DNA of 5,934 nucleotides from Thermococcus sp. GTDB lineage: Archaea; Methanobacteriota_B; Thermococci; Thermococcales; Thermococcaceae. Positions 1 to 4,879 of this stretch are shown here, in pieces; position 1 is the stretch's first letter; each line of letters starts with the position of its first letter. Where the stretch lies: contig JAGHBN010000149.1 in assembly GCA_021160985.1 (NCBI GenBank), positions 1 through 5,934 of the forward strand, in the 5' to 3' direction. A model generated the notes under the pieces. The model was not told the DNA's origin and ran no database searches. It saw only the letters and a program-made list of their open reading frames with translations. The position numbers were made by a program, and so were the translations under genes.

Positions 1-179
1 GTCCCATACCGCGTAATATCGGCATTTATTGTCACGAGGCTGGCAAATATTCCCATCACCGCAACCTGAATTAGAAGGCCTATCAGATAGCTGACCACGT
101 CCCAGCGATATCTGAAGAAGACTTCCTTTTGGATTCTGAAGAACTCACCGATTATTCGAACACCGTTCCGCATCGTCAT
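1..179 (-). CDS. ABC-2 type transporter permease, N-terminal fragment (cut by window edge)
   Basis: Only the first 59 residues are visible; the frame stays open to position 1, and it is too short at the edge to be obvious as an ORF. The start is ATG at 179, with a second ATG two codons later at 173. After a short basic/amphipathic stretch (FFRIQKEVFFRYRWDV, roughly residues 13-28) comes a hydrophobic segment, SYLIGLLIQVAVMGIFA (about 30-46), and then a polar stretch ending near ITRYG. A cytoplasmic amphipathic helix followed by the first membrane helix and a short RYG-type segment is typical of ABC-2 permeases, which export drugs, lipids or polysaccharides together with an ATPase encoded elsewhere. 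No Shine-Dalgarno sequence precedes either ATG. A TATA-like box about 25 bp upstream places transcription start at the ATG, so the message is probably leaderless. The family call rests on a short fragment and the substrate is unknown. Confidence 0.6.
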   Translation of the reverse strand, partial: MTMRNGVRIIGEFFRIQKEVFFRYRWDVVSYLIGLLIQVAVMGIFASLVTINADITRYG

Positions 180-197
180 TGGAAAACATTAGGGGGA

Positions 198-210
198 GGT
201 TTAAAAGAAT
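198..210 (-). promoter_or_regulatory. TATA-box promoter for the ABC-2 permease gene
   Basis: On the minus strand the gap between the DUF47 gene and the permease gene reads ATTCTTTTAAACC, a TATA-like box centred near 203. The centre lies about 24-26 bp upstream of the ATG at 179, the usual archaeal distance from TATA box to transcription start, so the transcript would begin at or next to the start codon. The absence of a GGTGA-like ribosome site in the gap agrees with a leaderless message. The call rests on spacing and composition only. Confidence 0.45.
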
Positions 211-225
211 ATCGGAGGTATCGGC

Positions 226-900
226 TCACTTATTCATCATGAGCCTTATCCTCTCTGCTGCATCCTTGGCCTTGTCGGAGATGTTGCTGAGGGTTCTCGC
301 TATGTTCAGGATGTAGAAGCCGTCGCTCCAGTTCATCGAATCAGCGTTTTCAAAGACGAACTGCATGAGCTTCGTGTCGAGACCGTCTATTTTGTTTTCA
401 ACACTCTCAATCTCCCTGATTATTCTGTATTCCTCTTCGATTTCCCCCTCGGCGAAGCCACTCTCTATGACGCGGTCCATCTGCACTATGGCCTCGTGGA
501 CGAGCTTGGCGGCCTTGATGCTTTCCACACCCATCTCAAGGATTATGTCCTTAACCTCCTTCGGGATACCGTCGGGCTTCTTCACAAGCAGCCACTTGGC
601 AGTGTCCTCTGCTGCATCCGCAACCTTGTCCTGCATGTGGAGGTAGATGAGGACGTCCTCCCTCGCGACCGCCATCATGAGCTTTGAACTGAGGGAGTTC
701 CTAATTTCCTCTTTTATCCTGTCGGCGACGTCCTCAAGCCTGTCGACCTCGATGGCTATCTTTCTCATCTCCTCATAGTCCCCCTCGTACCAGTGCCGGA
801 GTGCCTTTTCAAGCGTTTCAACCGTGCTGAGCACAACGTCAGCGTGCTTTATGAGGGGCTTGAAGGGGCTCTTGGCGAAGAGCTTGGTCCAGACCTGCAT
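226..900 (-). CDS. PhoU-like DUF47 family protein (TIGR00153 type), Pit partner
   Basis: The 224-residue soluble, highly charged and almost wholly helical protein matches the usual length of the DUF47/PhoU_div family, a relative of the phosphate regulator PhoU. Family members fold as helical bundles with metal-binding E/DxxxD motifs. Four are visible in a regular pattern: E56-D60, D91-D95, E168-D172 and D209-D213, two in each half, as expected for a duplicated three-helix unit. There is no signal peptide, so it should act at the cytoplasmic face. The ATG at 900 follows GGTGAT three bases upstream, and that ribosome site overlaps the stop codon of pit (4 bp between genes), so the two are translationally linked. 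DUF47 genes are commonly found next to pit genes and are thought to modulate that transporter. Family assignment is strong; the regulatory role is inferred from context. Confidence 0.9.
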   Translation of the reverse strand: MQVWTKLFAKSPFKPLIKHADVVLSTVETLEKALRHWYEGDYEEMRKIAIEVDRLEDVADRIKEEIRNSLSSKLMMAVAREDVLIYLHMQDKVADAAEDTAKWLLVKKPDGIPKEVKDIILEMGVESIKAAKLVHEAIVQMDRVIESGFAEGEIEEEYRIIREIESVENKIDGLDTKLMQFVFENADSMNWSDGFYILNIARTLSNISDKAKDAAERIRLMMNK

Positions 901-903
901 GGT

Positions 904-911
904 ATCACCCC
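904..911 (-). promoter_or_regulatory. Ribosome binding site of the DUF47 gene, overlapping the pit stop
   Basis: The minus strand reads GGGGTGAT followed by ACC and the ATG at 900. The TGA inside the site is the stop codon of pit, so ribosomes finishing pit end on the Shine-Dalgarno sequence of the next gene. This supports coupled translation and the ATG at 900. Confidence 0.75.
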
Positions 912-2116
912 ACGAACATCAGGATTTTGAATATGGCCGCGCTGATTAAACCGGCGACCGGAACGGTAACGAACCAGGATATTATTATGTCCCTAACGAT
1001 GTCTTTGTTTATTGCCTTTACTCCCCTCGCAAGGCCTATTCCTATGACCGCTCCAACGACGGTGTGTGTCGTCGAGATTGGCAACCCCAGCCAGCTCGCG
1101 ACCAGGACAACCGTGGCCGCTGAGAAGTCTATCGTGAACCCCCTGGTGTTCGTCAGCTCGGTTATCTTTTTGCCGACGGTCCCCATAACGCGGTAACCAT
1201 ATGTGGCAACACCCACCGCTATCCCAAGTCCACCAAGGGCCAGTATCCACCTCGGAACGGGCACCTTCATTCCGGCCAGTCCCATCGTGGCGACGGCGTA
1301 AACGGCTGCAACCGGGCCAATTGCATTTGCGACGTCATTGGCACCGTGTGCAAGGGCAACGTAAGCGGAGGTAATCACCTGTGCTTTCCTGAATATCGCC
1401 TCAACGCCGATGAACGGGTCGCTGCTCGGGAAGCGGAGCTTTATCAGGAAGTAAGTCACCACAAACACGACCACGCCCAAGGGGATGCCGTACATCAGAA
1501 CTCCCGTCTTGATGTCATCCCCGTGAAGAACCTTGATGTAGAACATCGTCCCGATGACCACGAACGCCAGCCCGACCCAGAAGGGCGACCATATCCTGGC
1601 GCTCCTGACGGGGTCCCTTCTCTCGAAGATGCTCTTCGTGAAAACCTTGAATATGACGTAAGCCATTATGGCGCCGATTATCGGTGAGAGGATCCAGCTG
1701 AGGACGACCTGGGTCATCTTGCCCCAGTTGACTATCTCGGTACCGGCGTAAACTATTCCGTAACCGGCTATCCCACCGACGATCGAGTGCGTCGTTGAGA
1801 CAGGCAGGCCGAATTTGGTCGCTATGACGAGCCAGATTGTCGCGGCCAGGAGCGCTGCCACGGAGCCGTAGACGAGGACATTCGGATCGGTTATCATCGA
1901 TGGGTCGAGGATGCCCTTTCTTACCGTCTCAGTAACGCTCTTTCCAAAGAAGTAGGCCCCAGCGAACTCAAGGAGGCCGGCTATCACAACAGCCTGCTTG
2001 GGGGTTATCGCCTTCGCACCCACCGCAGTGCTCATCGAGTTGGCAGCGTCGTTCGCACCTATTGCCCACGCCATTGCAAATCCAAGGACGATCGTTATCA
2101 GCAACCATGGATCCAC
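905..2116 (-). CDS. pit: Pit-family inorganic phosphate permease
   Basis: A 403-residue membrane protein of the PiT (SLC20-like) family, which carries phosphate into the cell by coupling to H+ or Na+. Its internal duplication is plain: GANDAANS at residues 20-27 is repeated as GANDVANA at 258-265, and GLPVSTTH at 103-110 as GLPISTTH at 344-351. These are the family signatures that form the inverted-repeat transport core. About ten hydrophobic segments are visible, with a short hydrophilic loop near residues 160-175, much smaller than in some PiT proteins. Two GTG starts are possible: 2125 (406 residues, no ribosome site) and 2116, preceded by GGTGGT and four bases. The promoter places transcription start near 2123, so 2116 is preferred. 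It is followed after 4 bp by the DUF47 gene and preceded by a phosphoesterase gene. Whether H+ or Na+ is the coupling ion cannot be read here. Confidence 0.93.
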   Translation of the reverse strand: MDPWLLITIVLGFAMAWAIGANDAANSMSTAVGAKAITPKQAVVIAGLLEFAGAYFFGKSVTETVRKGILDPSMITDPNVLVYGSVAALLAATIWLVIATKFGLPVSTTHSIVGGIAGYGIVYAGTEIVNWGKMTQVVLSWILSPIIGAIMAYVIFKVFTKSIFERRDPVRSARIWSPFWVGLAFVVIGTMFYIKVLHGDDIKTGVLMYGIPLGVVVFVVTYFLIKLRFPSSDPFIGVEAIFRKAQVITSAYVALAHGANDVANAIGPVAAVYAVATMGLAGMKVPVPRWILALGGLGIAVGVATYGYRVMGTVGKKITELTNTRGFTIDFSAATVVLVASWLGLPISTTHTVVGAVIGIGLARGVKAINKDIVRDIIISWFVTVPVAGLISAAIFKILMFVG

Positions 2117-2120
2117 CGGT

Positions 2121-2126
2121 ACCACC
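2121..2126 (-). promoter_or_regulatory. Ribosome binding site that decides the pit start
   Basis: GGTGGT on the minus strand lies four bases before the GTG at 2116. The same hexamer precedes the signal peptidase gene at the same kind of spacing, while no such site precedes the upstream GTG at 2125, which overlaps this hexamer. This favours 2116 as the pit start. Confidence 0.5.
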
Positions 2127-2144
2127 GCTGGGAGATACAGGGTG

Positions 2145-2156
2145 CCTTATAAATAT
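2145..2156 (-). promoter_or_regulatory. TATA box of the pit-DUF47 operon
   Basis: The minus strand reads ATATTTATAAGG, a strong archaeal TATA box centred near 2150. The predicted transcript starts near 2123, a few bases before the preferred pit start, leaving a very short leader. A 7-bp inverted repeat lies 15 bp farther upstream and may bind a regulator. Confidence 0.7.
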
Positions 2157-2170
2157 CTTGCCGCAGTAGA

Positions 2171-2196
2171 ATATAGTTAGATACCATCCACTATAT
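2171..2196. repeat. Inverted repeat ATATAGT-N12-ACTATAT upstream of the pit promoter
   Basis: Perfect 7-bp arms at 2171-2177 and 2190-2196 are separated by 12 bases, giving 19 bp between arm centres, close to two helical turns. The element ends 15 bp upstream of the pit TATA box. Placement upstream of TATA fits an activator, or a repressor of some other kind, that responds to phosphate. The arms are A/T-rich, so chance is not excluded, and no protein can be named from sequence alone. Confidence 0.35.
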
Positions 2197-2200
2197 AGAA

Positions 2201-2222
2201 CAAATAGAATAAAGAGAAAGGG
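2201..2222 (-). terminator. U-rich terminator after the phosphoesterase gene
   Basis: Directly after the TGA stop the minus strand reads CCCTTTCTCTTTATTCTATTTG, a pyrimidine/T-rich run without a hairpin. Archaeal RNA polymerase stops at such tracts. It separates the phosphoesterase transcript from the pit promoter, although some readthrough into pit is possible. Confidence 0.5.
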
Positions 2223-3839
2223 TCAGGACTCGACCTTAACGGGTTCAACGTTTATTTTCCCGTCAGGCATCATTCCGAGCCTGACGTAGTGGTAGAAGCC
2301 ACCCTGGTCCAAAGGGGCATAGAGGGATGCACCGCCACCACCCGTTATGAGCATTTGAACGCCGTCCTCCTCGCCGTACCAGTATATGTGGATGTGGCTG
2401 AAGATCCCAAAGGCGTTGTACTCCTTCATCAGCCCCAGCAACTTCTGCCCGTCAGCGGGGTTCATGCTGTGGTCGCCGCCAGGCCTTGGGTCCACCGGCG
2501 GGGCGTGCATCACTATCACTGGCCTCCTGCCCGCTGCCCTGGCACGCTCAAGCTCTTTCTGAAGCCAGCTCCACTGCTCGTCGCTCAGCCCGTAGTCGTT
2601 CCTGATGTCGTTCATGAAGATGTAGTGATAGCCCCCAAGGGCAAAGGAGTAATCAGTTGGCCCAAAGAACATGTGATAGACGTTTATCCCCTCTCCAATG
2701 TACTCGTGGTTCCCGACGGCGATGAATATCGGCTTGTTCCACTTCCATTCCCTGAGCAGGGCCGCCCACTCATCCACCCTTCCCGAATAAATGAGGTCTC
2801 CACCATCGATTATGAAGATGCCATCGTCCGCGTTGATCTTGTCCCGTATCCTGAGGAACACCTCAGGAACTTCGGTGCCACCGCCTGGTCTGTGATCACC
2901 GAAAGCAAGAACCACGTACTCCCCCACCTCCTTTGGAGTGATGCTGAAGGAATCCTCAGACGTCGTTATTTTAACCCACGTATCTCCAATTTCAGCCCCT
3001 TCTGGCAGATTGAGCACCGCCGGGTTGGTGTTCTCGATAACGTAGGTCAGCGTGGCTCCCGTTCCGTCTCTTACATCGACGCTAACGTTGAAGCCGAGGG
3101 CGTGGATGTAGACGGTGGAGCCGTTGACGAGCCTGATAAAGCCGCCCTTCACTGTGACGTTTTCACCCTCAACGATGCGCCAGTAGTAGATGAACGGCTC
3201 CCTCGCCCTGAAGGAGCTGAGGTACCAGTGTTCACCCTCATCGGGAATTCCGTTCCAGTTGTTGTCCCCTATCACCTTAACAACGATTCCCTCAAACTCG
3301 CCGCTCCGGATGACGTCTTCGGGATTTATCTCACCGCCCTCCGCAAGTTCCAGCGCGTACTCAAGGGCCGCACCGGCGCCGGCCTTGCTGGTGCCCGTGA
3401 AAACGAAGTGGGCCTTTCCATCATCGTTGAAGGCCACGAAACTCCCCTTGTCCTTTCCAACGAACTTAACTCCCAGCCGGTAGACTATGTAGCCGAAATA
3501 GTCGTTGACCGTTATGAGTATCGGTTTCCCCTTCAGCAGGGCCCTGGCGTCCTGCGGGGAGAGTATGGCAACGCCTCCATCGTACTGACTTGCTGGAAGT
3601 ATCTGGGCATCGGGGAAGTAGTGCTTCGCGAGATCCTCGTAGCCCTCGCTGACGTATACCTTCGAGACGTCCGCCAAGCTCTTCCACTGCGTTAAAACCT
3701 GGCCCTTTTCGAGGCTTTCAAAGTCGATTCCCCCTGCCTGGGGGCCGGCAGTGGAAGTTTCTGCAGGCCTCTCCCCTCCTATACAGCCGGAAGCAACGAC
3801 GATGAAAATCAGCAAGATTCCAAAAACGACTTTCTTCAT
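2223..3839 (-). CDS. Secreted lipoprotein metallophosphoesterase with large N-terminal domain
   Basis: A 538-residue two-part protein. Residues 1-19 are a lipoprotein signal: two lysines, a hydrophobic run, then VASGC with Cys19 as the likely lipid anchor, followed by a linker rich in T, A, G and P. Residues 40-310 match no family I can name; they hold a calcium-loop-like DNNWNGIPDEGE at 192-203 and possible N-glycosylation sites (NVT, NGS, NVS). Residues 310-510 are a calcineurin-like phosphoesterase: D315, GDLIY at 347-351, GNHE at 376-379, H445 in VMHAPP, and SHIH at 481-484. The two-metal site seems intact, though motif I reads GDHRP instead of the textbook D-x-H, and the last motif has Ser for Gly. 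It should release phosphate from an extracellular ester; the substrate is unknown. Start: ATG at 3839 follows AGGTGA; the GTG at 3848 lies inside that ribosome site. The gene is co-oriented with and upstream of pit. Confidence 0.88.
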   Translation of the reverse strand: MKKVVFGILLIFIVVASGCIGGERPAETSTAGPQAGGIDFESLEKGQVLTQWKSLADVSKVYVSEGYEDLAKHYFPDAQILPASQYDGGVAILSPQDARALLKGKPILITVNDYFGYIVYRLGVKFVGKDKGSFVAFNDDGKAHFVFTGTSKAGAGAALEYALELAEGGEINPEDVIRSGEFEGIVVKVIGDNNWNGIPDEGEHWYLSSFRAREPFIYYWRIVEGENVTVKGGFIRLVNGSTVYIHALGFNVSVDVRDGTGATLTYVIENTNPAVLNLPEGAEIGDTWVKITTSEDSFSITPKEVGEYVVLAFGDHRPGGGTEVPEVFLRIRDKINADDGIFIIDGGDLIYSGRVDEWAALLREWKWNKPIFIAVGNHEYIGEGINVYHMFFGPTDYSFALGGYHYIFMNDIRNDYGLSDEQWSWLQKELERARAAGRRPVIVMHAPPVDPRPGGDHSMNPADGQKLLGLMKEYNAFGIFSHIHIYWYGEEDGVQMLITGGGGASLYAPLDQGGFYHYVRLGMMPDGKINVEPVKVES

Positions 3840-3870
3840 AACCTTCACCTTCCAGAGATAAGGGCCGAAA

Positions 3871-3886
3871 CTTAAAGCACTTTCCG
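3871..3886 (-). promoter_or_regulatory. BRE and TATA box of the phosphoesterase gene
   Basis: The minus strand reads CGGAAAGTGCTTTAAG: a purine-rich BRE-like CGGAAAG directly before the TATA-like GCTTTAAG centred near 3874. The predicted transcript starts near 3848, just ahead of or within the AGGTGA site at 3845-3850 that precedes the ATG at 3839. This promoter faces away from the cupin promoter in the same 103-bp region. Confidence 0.55.
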
Positions 3887-3903
3887 TTGGAGGAACTCGG
3901 CAG

Positions 3904-3913
3904 ATTTAAATAA
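3904..3913 (+). promoter_or_regulatory. TATA box of the cupin gene
   Basis: ATTTAAATAA, centred near 3909, lies about 25 bp before the expected transcript start (3932-3936). The leader would be under a dozen bases and contain little beyond the GGTGAT ribosome site at 3934-3939, which sits three bases before the ATG at 3943. Confidence 0.6.
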
Positions 3914-3942
3914 CACCTGGCCGAAATACACTCGGTGATACC

Positions 3943-4299
3943 ATGTTCGTAGGACACTACAAAGACGTTCCCGAAAAGGATACGGGCTTTGAGGGAGTAA
4001 CCATCAGGTGGCTGGTCCCACCGAAACTCGGCGCCAAGAACTTCGCGATGCGCTATTTCGTCCTCAAGAATGGCGCCGAAATCCCAATACACCAGCACGA
4101 CTGGGAGCACGAGATATTTATCATTAAGGGAGAGGGTATAATAACCAACGGGAAGGAGGAGTACCACGTTAAGGCCGGGAACTTCCTCTACGTCCCACCC
4201 AACGAGCCTCACGGCTACAAGGCCCTGAGCGAGACCCTTGAGTTCCTCTGCATAATCCCGGCCAAGAAGGAGGCCATCCCCGAGGAGGAATGGGCTTAA
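3943..4299 (+). CDS. Small single-domain cupin protein (metal-binding)
   Basis: A 118-residue cytoplasmic protein with one conserved cupin barrel. Motif 1 runs from G44 with the ligands H50, H52 and E57 (HQHDWEHE), and motif 2 from G79 through YVPPNEPH with H90, so the usual three-His-one-Glu metal site is complete. Size and layout are those of the Cupin_2 family. Members serve as dioxygenases, isomerases or sugar-binding proteins, and the sequence does not say which. The ATG at 3943 follows GGTGAT with three bases between and a good TATA box. The gene is transcribed divergently from the phosphoesterase and converges on the signal peptidase gene, overlapping it by 4 bp, so neither neighbour suggests a shared pathway. 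Confidence 0.85.
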   Translation: MFVGHYKDVPEKDTGFEGVTIRWLVPPKLGAKNFAMRYFVLKNGAEIPIHQHDWEHEIFIIKGEGIITNGKEEYHVKAGNFLYVPPNEPHGYKALSETLEFLCIIPAKKEAIPEEEWA

Positions 4300-4868
4300 C
4301 GGCGCTTGTAGTGATGAAACTTTATTTTCTTTCTCCTGCGTGCCAGCAGATCCGCTTTTCTTGACTTCGGCTTCCTCAGAGTGCCTCCCAACAGGGCTAC
4401 TGCCAGCTCATACCCCAGCATCGCTATAACAAGGAGAAGCAGGAACAGGACTATTAGGGGGATGTATGGCCAAATAACCCCAACCTTCGGGATAACGAGA
4501 ACAACTCTGCCGACAATGTCCTCCGGATACACCCTCCAGGGATCACTGTACTCCCTGTTGTCACCCTTTGTTACAAAGTAGTGGTCCCCATCCGGCTCCG
4601 TCCTTATCTCCACGATCCTGTGGGTGATTCTGTAGGTGGCATTTCCGATCGTTATTTTATACATCACGACGTCACCAACGCGGAGCTGGTCCGGGTCGAC
4701 GGGTTTCGTTATCACGATGTCGTTGGGGTTTATGTTGGGCTCCATAGAATCGGTCAGGATAACGACGTACTGGAATCCGAATACGAAGTGGAGGATAACG
4801 ATTAGGGCGATGAAGAGGAGGAGGAAGTATGAGAGGATTGATAGGAGGTCAATACGACGCCTTGCCAT
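4296..4868 (-). CDS. Type I signal peptidase, archaeal/ER type (S26B)
   Basis: A 190-residue membrane protease that removes Sec signal peptides on the outer side of the membrane. It has an N-terminal membrane helix (about residues 10-31), the catalytic Ser41 in LTDSMEP, His83 in ITHRIV, and Asp103 and Asp109 in KGDNREYSDPW. The His replaces the bacterial Lys, and the spacings His-20-Asp-6-Asp agree with what I recall of the Methanococcus voltae enzyme. A second membrane helix spans about 133-160, followed by a strongly basic tail (residues 165-190) that should be cytoplasmic. ATG at 4868 follows GGTGGT three bases upstream, and the DUF2341 gene ends only 11 bp before it, so they form an operon. 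It could be the general enzyme or, like SipW-type peptidases, one devoted to neighbouring surface proteins; the context favours but does not prove the latter. Confidence 0.92.
   Translation of the reverse strand: MARRRIDLLSILSYFLLLFIALIVILHFVFGFQYVVILTDSMEPNINPNDIVITKPVDPDQLRVGDVVMYKITIGNATYRITHRIVEIRTEPDGDHYFVTKGDNREYSDPWRVYPEDIVGRVVLVIPKVGVIWPYIPLIVLFLLLLVIAMLGYELAVALLGGTLRKPKSRKADLLARRRKKIKFHHYKRR
4320..4336 (+). terminator. Probable U-rich terminator of the cupin gene, inside the signal peptidase gene
   Basis: About 20 bases after the cupin stop the plus strand reads CTTTATTTTCTTTCTCC, a T-rich run of the kind that ends archaeal transcripts, without a hairpin. On the other strand the same bases encode the Lys/Arg-rich tail of the signal peptidase (RRKKIKF). 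Confidence 0.45.
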
Positions 4869-4871
4869 TAA

Positions 4872-4877
4872 ACCACC
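4872..4877 (-). promoter_or_regulatory. Ribosome binding site of the signal peptidase gene
   Basis: GGTGGT on the minus strand ends three bases before the ATG at 4868 and fits within the 11 bp that separate this gene from the DUF2341 stop codon. There is no room for a promoter in the gap, so expression depends on the upstream gene. Confidence 0.6.
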
Positions 4878-4879
4878 GC

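Noticed and set aside
2191..2198. Palindrome CTATATAG as an additional TATA box
   Set aside because: It could pass as a TATA box on either strand, but no start codon with a ribosome site lies at a suitable distance downstream; the pit TATA box at 2145-2156 is better placed.
2289..3695. Open frame of 468 codons on the plus strand opposite the phosphoesterase
   Set aside because: It begins at a GTG with no ribosome site, contains no recognisable motif, and lies fully opposite a gene with clear signal peptide and catalytic motifs. It reflects codon bias of the real gene on the other strand.
3863..3926. Direct repeat GGCCGAAA at 3863-3870 and 3919-3926 between the divergent genes
   Set aside because: An 8-bp direct repeat in about 100 bp is not rare by chance. 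The copies lie differently relative to the two promoters (one overlaps the minus TATA box, the other follows the plus TATA box), so a shared operator is not supported.
3718..4212. Minus-strand open frame of 164 codons across the divergent promoter region and the cupin gene
   Set aside because: It covers two promoters and the antisense of the cupin metal-binding motifs, and the predicted protein has no family features.
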